64,000 nucleotides of DNA from DATENM01 sp045807725 (lineage in GTDB: Bacteria; Acidobacteriota; Blastocatellia; UBA7656), in the NCBI GenBank assembly GCA_045807725.1, contig JBJMGV010000126.1:186001-250000 (forward strand), read 5' to 3'. The position numbers and the translations under genes are program-made. Below, in pieces: positions 43,002 to 50,385 of this stretch (position 1 is its first letter; each line of letters starts with the position of its first letter). The notes beneath the pieces are model-generated. The model searched no databases and was not told the DNA's origin. It saw only the letters and a program-made list of their open reading frames with translations.

Positions 43002-43259
43002 ATGGCACATAAGAAAGGCGTAGGCAGTTCGCGCAACGGGCGCGACTCGAATGCTCAACGGCTGGGCGTGAAGCGGTTCGGCGGGCAGGTGGTGTCAGGC
43101 GGCGAGATTCTCGTGCGCCAGCGCGGCACCAAGTTCAAGCCGGGCAACAACGTCGGCCTCGGTTCCGACGACACCCTCTTCGCGCTCATCACCGGCGTGG
43201 TGAAGTTTGAAGAGAAAGGGCGGCGCGGCAAATTCATCAGCGTCTATCCCGCAGAGTAG
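43002..43259 (+). CDS. rpmA: Ribosomal protein bL27
   Basis: 85 residues. MAHKKGVGSSRNGRDSNAQR starts directly with the mature-type N-terminus that reaches the peptidyl-transferase centre, so no N-terminal cleavage as in Firmicutes is expected. GGQVVSGGEILVRQRGTKFKPG is the family hallmark. GAGGGGTT precedes the ATG. Its stop touches the next heptamer hairpin. Confidence 0.98.
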   Translation: MAHKKGVGSSRNGRDSNAQRLGVKRFGGQVVSGGEILVRQRGTKFKPGNNVGLGSDDTLFALITGVVKFEEKGRRGKFISVYPAE

Positions 43260-43345
43260 CAGATAGTGGTCAGTGATTGGTGGCCAGTGTTCAGTAGGAA
43301 TCTTCCGGCTGGCCACTGGCCACTGGCCACTGACCACTGAATGAA
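43259..43345. repeat. Heptamer-repeat hairpin, unit AGTGGTC/AGTGGCC
   Basis: The left arm (about 43264-43295) is AGTGGTC, AGTGATT, GGTGGCC, AGTGTTC; the right arm (about 43313-43342) is three CCACTGG units and GACCACTG. It fills the whole gap between rpmA and obgE, so the obgE ribosome site must lie in or next to the right arm. Confidence 0.88.
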
Positions 43346-44377
43346 ATGCAGTTTTTAGATCGAGCCAGGATCATAGTTAAAGGCGGCGACGGCGGCAACG
43401 GCGTCACGGCGTTTCGGCGCGAGAAGTTCGTGCCGCGCGGCGGGCCTTCGGGCGGCGATGGCGGGCACGGCGGTTCGGTCTACCTCGAAGCCACAGACCA
43501 GCTCAACACGCTCCTGCAATTCCGCTTCAACCCCGAATATCGCGGCGGGCGCGGCGCGCACGGCGAAGGCAGCAACCGTCATGGCAAAGACGGCGAGGAT
43601 GTCGTCGTCCTCATCCCCGTCGGCACGCTTGTCACCGATGCCGAGACCGGCGAGCTGATCCACGACTTCTCCGAAATCGGCGAGCGCATCGTCATTGCGG
43701 CGGGCGGGCGCGGCGGGCGCGGCAACGCGCAGTTCGCTACGTCAACCAATCGCGCGCCGCGTTATCACGAAGACGGTCGGCCCGGTGCGAGCCGCGCTTT
43801 GCAACTGGAATTGAAGCTGATCGCCGATGCCGGGCTGGTCGGCTTCCCGAACGTCGGCAAGTCCACGTTGATCTCGCGCGTTTCGGCAGCGCGCCCCAAG
43901 ATCGCCGATTACCCGTTCACCACCCTTGAGCCGAACCTCGGCGTCGTCTCGTACGGCGACTGGGACTCTTACGTCATCGCCGACATTCCCGGTCTCATCG
44001 AAGGGGCGCACACGGGCACGGGACTCGGCCTTGAATTTCTGCGCCACATCGAACGCACCAAGCTGTTGCTGCACGTGATTGACATCTCTTCGACAGGCCG
44101 CGACCCGGTTGATGATTTTCTGAAGATCAGCCGCGAGCTTGAATTATACAAAGCCGACTTGCTCGCCAAGCCGCAAGTGGTCGCCGCTTCAAAGATGGAT
44201 GCGCTCGACGAGCCGGAGCGCCTTGAACGACTGCGCGCCTTTTGTGACGAGCGCGGGCTGGAACTCTTTCCCATCTCCGCCGTAACCGGGCTGGGGTTGA
44301 AAGAGTTGGTCAACGCGCTCGGCAAACGCGTAGACGAGATGCGCAAGGCGAGCGGTGTCGTCGTCTCTAGTTCCTAG
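43346..44377 (+). CDS. obgE: GTPase Obg/CgtA
   Basis: 343 residues. The Obg domain (about 1-158) has the Gly-rich GGDGGNGVTAFRREKFVPRGG. The GTPase domain (about 159-325) carries GFPNVGKSTL (P-loop), DYPFTTLEPNLG (switch I), DIPGLIEGAHTG (switch II) and SKMD/SAVTG in place of the NKxD and SA motifs. It assists late assembly of the 50S subunit and links growth to GTP/ppGpp. The short C-terminus ends VVVSSS, with the stop codon inside a heptamer array. No clear ribosome site precedes ATG 43346. Confidence 0.97.
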   Translation: MQFLDRARIIVKGGDGGNGVTAFRREKFVPRGGPSGGDGGHGGSVYLEATDQLNTLLQFRFNPEYRGGRGAHGEGSNRHGKDGEDVVVLIPVGTLVTDAETGELIHDFSEIGERIVIAAGGRGGRGNAQFATSTNRAPRYHEDGRPGASRALQLELKLIADAGLVGFPNVGKSTLISRVSAARPKIADYPFTTLEPNLGVVSYGDWDSYVIADIPGLIEGAHTGTGLGLEFLRHIERTKLLLHVIDISSTGRDPVDDFLKISRELELYKADLLAKPQVVAASKMDALDEPERLERLRAFCDERGLELFPISAVTGLGLKELVNALGKRVDEMRKASGVVVSSS

Positions 44378-44452
44378 CTGCTGGTTTCTGGTTGATGCGC
44401 TCTCGCCAATCAAACCTGGAGGCTAGCAACCAGGAACCGGAAACTAACAACT
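44365..44452. repeat. Heptamer-repeat hairpin, unit CTAGTTC/GGAACCA
   Basis: The left arm (44365-44400): TCTAGTT, CCTAGCT, GCTGGTT, TCTGGTT. The right arm (44420-44452): GGCTAGC, AACCAGG, AACCGGA, AACTAAC, roughly inverse. It separates obgE and nadD and directly abuts the nadD ATG. Confidence 0.8.
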
Positions 44453-45124
44453 ATGAGCGAGCGGCGAATAGGCGTTTATGGCGGCACCTTTGACCCGATA
44501 CACTGCGGCCACCTCGATGTCGCGCGCGCCGTCGTCGGCTACTTTGAGCTAGACGAGTTGTTGATCGTGCCGGCGCATCGCCCGCCGCACAAAACGACGC
44601 AGGCCATTTCGGACGCTTATCACCGCTATGCGATGGCGGCGCTGGTGACGCTCGACGAGGCCCGCCTCAAGGTCTCGACCGTTGAGCTTGAAGCGCCGAG
44701 CCGGCCTTATACGTTCGAGACGATGCAGCGCTTGCGTGAGACGTTCGGCCCTGAGACCCAGATGTTCTTCGTGATGGGCGCGGACTCGTTTGAAGAGATC
44801 AACCTGTGGCGCGAGCCGGCGCGGATTCTCGATAGCAGTCACTTGGTCGTGATTACGCGGCCCGGCCATTCGCTCGATACGTCGCACCTGCCGGCGCGCT
44901 TTGTGGCGAACATCACAGACTGGCGCGGCGGTCGCAAGGCGGCAATGCCGCCGCAGGTCGCGGGCCGCGTTTACCTGAGCGACCGGGTGAATGTTGACAT
45001 CTCTTCGACGGAGATACGTCGCAAAGTGCGCGACGGCGAGCCGATTGATGACGACGTGCCGCCGCGCGTGATTGATTACATCAGAAAGTACGCACTGTAC
45101 AGGCAAGAAACGAATGAGTCGTAA
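44453..45124 (+). CDS. nadD: Nicotinate-nucleotide adenylyltransferase
   Basis: 223 residues. It adenylates nicotinate mononucleotide in NAD synthesis. GVYGGTFDPIHCGHLDVAR contains the (T/H)xGH nucleotidyl-transferase motif, FVMGADSFEEINLWRE the substrate loop, and VNVDISSTEIRRKVRDG the ISSTxIR signature. The N-terminal region after the ATG directly follows a repeat arm, so its ribosome site is not obvious (GGAAAC at best). The rsfS start overlaps the end by 11 bp. The nadD-rsfS-rlmH order is common in bacteria. Confidence 0.96.
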   Translation: MSERRIGVYGGTFDPIHCGHLDVARAVVGYFELDELLIVPAHRPPHKTTQAISDAYHRYAMAALVTLDEARLKVSTVELEAPSRPYTFETMQRLRETFGPETQMFFVMGADSFEEINLWREPARILDSSHLVVITRPGHSLDTSHLPARFVANITDWRGGRKAAMPPQVAGRVYLSDRVNVDISSTEIRRKVRDGEPIDDDVPPRVIDYIRKYALYRQETNES

Positions 45125-45518
45125 TCTAATGAACGAAGAGAGCGCCGAACAACCGGCGCGGCTCGAAACCGAAGAGGCCGTGATGATGGCCGCGCGCGCG
45201 GCTGCCGATAAGAAGGCCGCCGATATGATCATCCTCGACCTGCGCGACGTGGCGCAGTTCACCGAGTTCTTTTTGATCTGCACGGCCAACAACCCGCGCC
45301 AGGTGCAGGCCGTCACCGACGCCATCGAAGAGAGCCTGCGCCAGGCCGGCAAACGCCCGACGCACATCGAAGGCTATGCGGCGGCGGAATGGGTGCTGCT
45401 CGACTATGGCGACTTCATCGCGCACGTCTTCAGCCCGGCGTCGCGGCGTTTTTATGACCTCGAACGGCTGTGGCGCGATGCCAAACCTGTGCCGCTGCCC
45501 GACGACGCAAAGGCGTGA
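45114..45518 (+). CDS. rsfS: Ribosomal silencing factor RsfS
   Basis: 134 residues. It binds uL14 on the large subunit and blocks subunit joining during starvation. KKAADMIILDLRDVAQFTEFFLICTANNPRQ and WVLLDYGDFIAHVFSPASRRFYDLERLW are the family blocks. Two starts are possible: ATG 45114, overlapping nadD, and ATG 45129 just after it; neither has a strong site. Translation is probably coupled to nadD. Confidence 0.95.
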   Translation: MSRNLMNEESAEQPARLETEEAVMMAARAAADKKAADMIILDLRDVAQFTEFFLICTANNPRQVQAVTDAIEESLRQAGKRPTHIEGYAAAEWVLLDYGDFIAHVFSPASRRFYDLERLWRDAKPVPLPDDAKA

Positions 45519-45559
45519 TACAAAGCGCGGCTTTTCAGTCGCAAAAGCCTTTACTGTTT

Positions 45560-45590
45560 GCCGTTCATCGTTCATAGTTCATCGGTTACT
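45560..45590. repeat. Short heptamer array, unit GTTCATC
   Basis: Three units (GTTCATC, GTTCATA, GTTCATC) with degenerate flanks between rsfS and the activator gene. No second arm is seen. Confidence 0.7.
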
Positions 45591-45641
45591 TTTCGGGCCG
45601 CACGAGCGAAGATTTTGCATCATAAAGGATGCCCGTAGCGC

Positions 45642-46595
45642 ATGAAGCTGATTACGCTGTCACACAGCATGCAGAGAGTCGCCGAGCTGGTTGATCGTGT
45701 CGCCACGGCGGGCGCTAATGTGCTGGTGCTCGGCGAGTCGGGCGCGGGCAAAGACACCATCACGCGCCTGATCCACGACAAGAGCGGGCGGCGCGACCGC
45801 GCTTACGTCAAGATCGATTGCGCCTCGCTGCCCGAAGACTTGTTGGAGTCGGAACTGTTCGGCTACGAGAAAGGCGCGTTCACCGGCGCGAGCGAAGCCA
45901 AGCCCGGTCGCTTTGAGGCGGCGGACGGTGGCACGCTCGTCCTCGACGAGATTGCCAGCCTCAGCCCGTCGTCTCAGGCCAAGCTGCTGCGCGTCATCGA
46001 AGAGCGCCAGTTCGAGCGGCTCGGCGGCAAGCAGAGCATACACATCGACGTGCGCATCATCGCGCTTGCGAACGTGGATATGAAAGCGGCGGTGCGCGCT
46101 CACGCCTTCCGCAGCGATCTTTATTACCGGCTGGCAGTCGTCACCATCGAGTTGCCGCGCCTGGCCGACCGCATTGAAGACCTGCCGCAACTGGCTGAGC
46201 AGTTCGTGCGCCAGTTCGCCGCGCGTAGCAACCGCATCGGCATGCACCTGTCGCAGGACGCGCTGGCGCTTTTAGAAAGCTACGACTTCCCAGGCAATGT
46301 CCGCGAGCTGCGCAACATCATAGAACTTGCGGTGCTGCGCGCCGACCGTGAAGTGATCGAGCCGGAGCAGTTGCCCGATTACCTGCGCTCGGCGGCGCGC
46401 TTGATGCAGTCGCGGACGCACAAGCCGTCGCTGGCGGAGTTGGAAGCCGTATACATCCGCGAAGTGTTAGAGCACACGCGCGGCAACAAGACGCGCGCCG
46501 CCGAGATTTTGGGCATCAGCCGTAAGAATCTCTACGAGAAGATGCGGCGCTACAACATCGGCAAGATGAAGGCGAATCACGCCGGACTGAGTTAG
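45642..46595 (+). CDS. Sigma-54-interacting activator without receiver domain
   Basis: 317 residues. The AAA+ domain starts almost at once: VLVLGESGAGKD (Walker A), ELFGYEKGAFTGA with the GAFTGA loop that contacts sigma-54, GGTLVLDEIASLS (Walker B), RSDLYYRL with the Arg finger region, and FPGNVREL. A Fis-type helix-turn-helix ends it (NKTRAAEILGISRKNLYEKM). The N-terminal receiver domain typical of NtrC is missing, leaving only about 20 residues before the ATPase, so it may be constantly active or controlled by another protein. The NtrY-like kinase at 54775 lacks an adjacent regulator but could not phosphorylate this one. It sits inside the rsfS-rlmH block. Confidence 0.93.
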   Translation: MKLITLSHSMQRVAELVDRVATAGANVLVLGESGAGKDTITRLIHDKSGRRDRAYVKIDCASLPEDLLESELFGYEKGAFTGASEAKPGRFEAADGGTLVLDEIASLSPSSQAKLLRVIEERQFERLGGKQSIHIDVRIIALANVDMKAAVRAHAFRSDLYYRLAVVTIELPRLADRIEDLPQLAEQFVRQFAARSNRIGMHLSQDALALLESYDFPGNVRELRNIIELAVLRADREVIEPEQLPDYLRSAARLMQSRTHKPSLAELEAVYIREVLEHTRGNKTRAAEILGISRKNLYEKMRRYNIGKMKANHAGLS

Positions 46596-46663
46596 CAGTG
46601 GCCGGTGGCCAGTTGGAGAATCGCGGCAGACGTAAACTGGCCACTGGCCACTGACCACTGCTT
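46594..46663. repeat. Heptamer-repeat hairpin, unit AGTGGCC (third locus)
   Basis: The left arm (46594-46615) is AGTGGCC/GGTGGCC units; the right arm (46637-46660) is CCACTGG and GACCACTG units. It fills the gap between the activator stop and the rlmH ATG, just like the element before obgE. Confidence 0.87.
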
Positions 46664-47131
46664 ATGAAGTTGCGCTTCGTATGGGTAGGCAAGACGCGGC
46701 GCGCGCCGGTCAGGGAGTTGGTTGAAGGATACCTGGAGCGCGTGCGGCGGTTCGCGCCGGTCGAAGTCAGCGAGCTGCGCGACCGCAACGATGTGGGCAG
46801 CGATGTCCGCCAGATCATTGAACGCGAAGGCGAGGATATTTTATCCCGCCTGGGCGATGGAGCTTTCGTCGTGGCGATGGATGAGCGCGGGCGCGAGATG
46901 GATTCGTATCAACTCGCCGAGTTCATCGAAACGCATCGCGTCGGTGGGACGAAGCAGGTGACCTTTGTGATCGGCGGTCACAATGGGCTTGCGGACGCGG
47001 TGCGCAAGCGGGCCGGATTGGTGCTGGCGCTGTCGCGGCTGACGCTGACGCACGAGATGGCGCGCGCGCTGTTGACCGAACAGGTCTATCGCGCCTTCAC
47101 GATCATTCACGACCTGCCGTATCAGAAGTGA
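46664..47131 (+). CDS. rlmH: 23S rRNA pseudouridine-1915 N3-methyltransferase RlmH
   Basis: 155 residues, exact family length. The SPOUT-class enzyme methylates pseudouridine 1915 in 23S rRNA helix 69. FVVAMDERGREMDSYQLAEFI, the SAM-binding knot with FVIGGHNGLADAVRKRA, and LSRLTLTHEMARALLTEQVYRAF are clear, and the protein ends PYQK as the family does. The start directly follows a heptamer arm, with no purine-rich site. Part of the conserved nadD-rsfS-rlmH neighbourhood. Confidence 0.96.
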   Translation: MKLRFVWVGKTRRAPVRELVEGYLERVRRFAPVEVSELRDRNDVGSDVRQIIEREGEDILSRLGDGAFVVAMDERGREMDSYQLAEFIETHRVGGTKQVTFVIGGHNGLADAVRKRAGLVLALSRLTLTHEMARALLTEQVYRAFTIIHDLPYQK

Positions 47132-47236
47132 TGGACGCGCGCCGGCAACGAACCGGCGCAACATAAACTTGAGGTAGAGGAGGCAACCTGGAGCTTTTGG
47201 TGGTTGGAAGCTTGATTATTTTTCCAGGAGATTTCG

Positions 47237-47602
47237 ATGGATAAAAAAAGATTGAAACAATACGAGGCCAAGCTGGTCGAGCGCCGCAACCAGTTACTCA
47301 ACATGGTCGAGCGCACCGAAGACTATGGCCGCGAGGCTGACCGCGAAGTCAGTCAAGACCCTGCCGACAAGGCATCCAATTCATACACGAAAGAACTACT
47401 CTTCTCTCAGAGCACGACCGAGCGGAACACGTTGCGACTGATCGACGAAGCGCTCGCCCGCATCGCTGACGGCAGCTTTGGCGAGTGCGTCAACTGCGGC
47501 GAAGAGATTCAACCCAAGCGGCTCGACGCCATCCCCTGGACGCCGCACTGCATACGCTGCCAGGAACTGGTCGAGCAAGGACTGCTGACCGAGAAAGAAT
47601 AG
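47237..47602 (+). CDS. TraR/DksA-family zinc-finger protein
   Basis: 121 residues behind AGGAGATTTCG. A coiled-coil N-terminal half (about 5-75) is followed by a C4 zinc finger: CVNCGEEI and CIRCQEL, 17 residues apart between pairs. DksA-type proteins insert the coiled coil into the RNA polymerase secondary channel and act with ppGpp on stringent promoters. The acidic tip of the coil expected for DksA (D-x-x-D-x-A) is partly seen as DPADKAS. It is shorter than E. coli DksA (151), closer to the shorter forms. Followed by a 580-bp repeat-rich gap. Confidence 0.9.
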   Translation: MDKKRLKQYEAKLVERRNQLLNMVERTEDYGREADREVSQDPADKASNSYTKELLFSQSTTERNTLRLIDEALARIADGSFGECVNCGEEIQPKRLDAIPWTPHCIRCQELVEQGLLTEKE

Positions 47603-47699
47603 ATCCGCGCGCTTCGCGCGGTTGCCCGTGATGAAGCAGGTCGCATCTTCAGCAATCGTTCTTTGCCGTCATCGAAGCAGTGTTGGACTTTTGAATGTG

Positions 47700-47747
47700 C
47701 AAGCTCCGTCGGAGCGTAGTGGTGACGTTACGCTTCGACGGAGCTTG
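47700..47747. repeat. Large hairpin of the CTCCGTCGGAG family (A)
   Basis: AAGCTCCGTCG at 47701 and its complement CGACGGAGCTT at 47736-47746 form an outer stem, with GGAGCG and ACGCTTC nearer the centre. It belongs to the A-type repeats that recur at 30.7 and 59.2-59.7 kb. Confidence 0.75.
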
Positions 47748-47928
47748 ATTGAATAAATCCGCAGTCGTTTTATAAACATTGCGCGCCTACGCCGCTTGCG
47801 GTTGAGTTCCGATCATTGTTCCTGTCGTTCCCCTGTGGTCTTCCCCACCTTGAACCGTTTGGGCATCAAACGTCTGAAAGCATGTTTTGAATTGGCAGCC
47901 TTGCGCCGAAGGCGCAGCGAGAAGGTAG

Positions 47929-47947
47929 CCAGACGTGCAACGTCTGG
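47929..47947 (+). repeat. Single palindrome, family E variant
   Basis: CCAGACGTGCAACGTCTGG, preceded by GGTAG. It is a variant of the 29-bp tandem units at 48054-48140, with both sides of one stem base pair changed together (G-C to C-G). The flanking 300 bp contain CGAAGGCGCAGCGAGAAG-type repeats and no gene. Confidence 0.8.
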
Positions 47948-48053
47948 ACAGGAGACGTGCAACATCTGGAACACATCGCACACAGTCGCCGCGCTCTGAA
48001 GGAGCGCCAGAACATCTGCCGCGTCTTCAACGCGGGAAGGTTGATGCCATAGG

Positions 48054-48140
48054 TTCCAGAGGTTTCACCTCTGGCTACCTTCTTCCAGAGGTTTCACCTC
48101 TGGCTACCCTCTTCCAGAGGTTTCACCTCTGGCTACCTTC
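48054..48140 (-). repeat. Three tandem 29-bp palindromic repeats (family E)
   Basis: Units at 48054-48082, 48083-48111 and 48112-48140 differ at one base only. Each contains CCAGAGGTTTCACCTCTGG, a perfect 8-bp stem with a 3-nt loop, and then CTACC. There are no spacers between units, so this is not a CRISPR array. It lies 44 bp upstream of comF. Confidence 0.93.
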
Positions 48141-48183
48141 TCGCTGCCGCTTCGCGGCAACCTGATTTTTCATAGTGTTTCCT

Positions 48184-48930
48184 ATGCGCTTACTGACTTC
48201 GCTCAGAGACGGGCTGACGGCGCTGACTTATCCGGCGACGTGTCACGTGTGCGGGGCGATGATTGACCATTACGATGATGGCGTCGCCTGCGCGGATTGC
48301 TGGGCGGATAGAGGAATCACGCCGCTCTTTGCTGAGCCGTTGTGCGAAACGTGCGGGCTGCCGCTGCCACCTCGACTTTCGGGCAATCAAGCGACGCATT
48401 GCGGGCTTTGCGGCGCGCTCTGCTTCACAGCGCGAGCCTGCGGCGCATATGCCGGCGCGCTCGAAGCGAGCATATGGTTTTTGAAATCGCACCCGCACCT
48501 GTGCGGCAAGCTGCGCCGGCTGATCGCCGAAGCGTTCAGCGAACAGCAAACAGCGCTGGCGGCGGACGTGATCGTTCCCGTGCCGCTGCACCGGCGCAGG
48601 CGACGCGAGCGCGGCTTTAATCAAGCCGAGTTGATCGCGCGCGTCATCGCCCGCGAAAGCCGTTTGCCGCTGGCGGTCAGCCTACTGACTCGCGCGAAGC
48701 CAACCGAGCGTCACCGCGCAGGGCTTGATGCGAAAGACCGCGCACGCTCGGTCGCCAGAGCCTTTCAAGTGCCGCGCCCGCCGTCTGTGGCGGGCCTCTC
48801 CGTACTGCTCGTAGACGATGTTTTCACGACCGGCAGCACGCTCGCATCAGCGGCGCAAGCGCTGCTCAAGGCCGGCGCTAGCCGCGTCAGCGTGATGACC
48901 ATCGCCCGCGTTCTCCCGCACGCTGTTTGA
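48184..48930 (+). CDS. comF: ComF-family phosphoribosyltransferase-like protein
   Basis: 248 residues. The N-terminus has a zinc-ribbon-like set of cysteines (CHVCGAMI, CADCW, CETCGLPL, CGLCGALC); a PRTase domain follows from about 120, with VPVPLHRRRRRERGFNQAELIA and the PRPP loop VLLVDDVFTTGSTL. ComF proteins act in DNA uptake during natural transformation and may help coat or recycle single-stranded DNA; a role outside competence is possible. The start is unsure (ATG 48184 or GTG 48175), and no ribosome site is clear. Its upstream region is filled with palindromic repeats. Confidence 0.93.
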   Translation: MRLLTSLRDGLTALTYPATCHVCGAMIDHYDDGVACADCWADRGITPLFAEPLCETCGLPLPPRLSGNQATHCGLCGALCFTARACGAYAGALEASIWFLKSHPHLCGKLRRLIAEAFSEQQTALAADVIVPVPLHRRRRRERGFNQAELIARVIARESRLPLAVSLLTRAKPTERHRAGLDAKDRARSVARAFQVPRPPSVAGLSVLLVDDVFTTGSTLASAAQALLKAGASRVSVMTIARVLPHAV

Positions 48931-49029
48931 CACTGCCGTTTCGCGGCCTCTACAATTTTTCAGTCGTCACCTGTGGACTGTGAGCAAACCGAGCGCGTTG
49001 ATAATTCATTCAGGTACGCATCTATACTT

Positions 49030-50385
49030 ATGACATCATTGATAACGCCTGCTGAGCATATCGCTGCGACCGTCGAAGCCGAATCCTTCCTGACGCGCGG
49101 CGTCCAGAAGACCGTCCTTCCCAACGGCCTCACCGTTCTCACCAAAGAACTGCACGACAAGCCTGTGGTGGCGACGATCCTCTGGTATCGCGTCGGCTCG
49201 CGCAACGAGGAGCTGGGGCAGACCGGCAAATCGCACTTCCTTGAGCACATGCTTTTCAAAGGCACAGAGAAGTATGGCAAGGGCGCAATCGACCTGCTGA
49301 CGCTCAAGAACGGCGGCTCGAATAACGCGTTCACCTGGCTCGACTTCACGGCTTATTACTTCACCTTCGCTTCGGATCGCTGGCAGACGGCGCTTGAGAT
49401 CGAAGCCGACCGTATGCGTAACACCCTCTTCGCCGAAGCTGAGTTCGAGTCCGAAAAACAGGTAGTCGAGGAAGAGTTACGCATCGGACTCGACGGCCCG
49501 TGGGAGGTGCTCGAAAACGAAGTGTGGGCCACGGCCTTCCGCCAGCACCCTTATCACTGGCCGACGGTCGGCTGGCTCGACGACCTGGAATCGGCTACTG
49601 GAGCCGATATGAAGGCTTACTACGACAAGTGGTATCACCCGCGCAACGCCACGCTGGTCATCGTCGGCGACTTCAACGCGAATGAAACGCTAGCGCGGGT
49701 CGAATCCTTATTCGGCGAAATCCCCGCCGGCCCGTCCGCCCAACCCTTGCGCATCAACGAGCCGCCGCAACGCGGCGAGAAGCGCGTCGTCGTCAAGAAA
49801 GAGACGCCGGTCGAACGCTTGCTCATCGGCTTTCACGCGCCGCCGGTCGCGCACCCCGACGCTTACACAATGCAGGTGATCGAGGCGATTCTTTCAACCG
49901 GCAGGTCGTCGCGGCTCTACCAGCGATTGGTCGAGCGCGATCAATCGGTGACTTCGGCGGGCGCCAACTTCCACGACCACATCGACCCGTCGCTCTTTTA
50001 TTTCAAAGCTGAATTGAAGCCCGGCTTCGCGCTCAAGGCTGTCGAGCAGGCGATCTACGATGAGATCGAGCGGCTCAAGACGGAGCCGGTCGCCGAAGCC
50101 GAATTGGAAAAAGCGCGGCGGCAGATGGAATCCGATCTGGTGATGAGCCACGAGGAGCCATTGCAACAGGCGATGTTGCTCGGCCAATTTGAGACCATTG
50201 CCAGCGACGAGCGCATCCCCGCCGAAGCGCGCGGCTATCATTACCTCGACTCGCTGATCGCGCGCATCCGCGCCGTCACCGCCGAAGAGATTCAGCACGT
50301 CGCCCGTCAGTATTTCATCGCGGACAATCGCACGGTCGGCTATCTGGTTGACCCGCAGAAGGAGCAAGCCAGTGCAGCAGCCTAG
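49030..50385 (+). CDS. M16 zinc metallopeptidase, catalytic subunit
   Basis: 451 residues from ATG 49030. HFLEH at about residue 73, the inverted zinc motif HxxEH, and the distant Glu in VVEEELRIGLDG (about 150) form the active site; YFTFASDRWQTALEIEADRM lies between. Two M16 domains follow, with HPRNATLVIVGDFN and RSSRLYQRLVERDQS. No clear signal peptide is visible, so the location (cytoplasm or, as in many relatives, periplasm) is uncertain. The next gene codes the non-catalytic partner and starts 14 bp before this stop, so the two are made together, in the manner of PqqF or mitochondrial-processing-peptidase type heterodimers. Confidence 0.93.
   Translation: MTSLITPAEHIAATVEAESFLTRGVQKTVLPNGLTVLTKELHDKPVVATILWYRVGSRNEELGQTGKSHFLEHMLFKGTEKYGKGAIDLLTLKNGGSNNAFTWLDFTAYYFTFASDRWQTALEIEADRMRNTLFAEAEFESEKQVVEEELRIGLDGPWEVLENEVWATAFRQHPYHWPTVGWLDDLESATGADMKAYYDKWYHPRNATLVIVGDFNANETLARVESLFGEIPAGPSAQPLRINEPPQRGEKRVVVKKETPVERLLIGFHAPPVAHPDAYTMQVIEAILSTGRSSRLYQRLVERDQSVTSAGANFHDHIDPSLFYFKAELKPGFALKAVEQAIYDEIERLKTEPVAEAELEKARRQMESDLVMSHEEPLQQAMLLGQFETIASDERIPAEARGYHYLDSLIARIRAVTAEEIQHVARQYFIADNRTVGYLVDPQKEQASAAA

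Noticed and set aside
47132..47236. tRNA-like or small RNA gene before the DksA-like gene
   Set aside because: Short hairpin GCCGG-N-CCGGC only; no cloverleaf or conserved tRNA boxes. No tRNA was recognised anywhere in the window.
48054..48140. Possible CRISPR array
   Set aside because: Three palindromic 29-bp units follow each other without spacers, and no cas genes are in the window.
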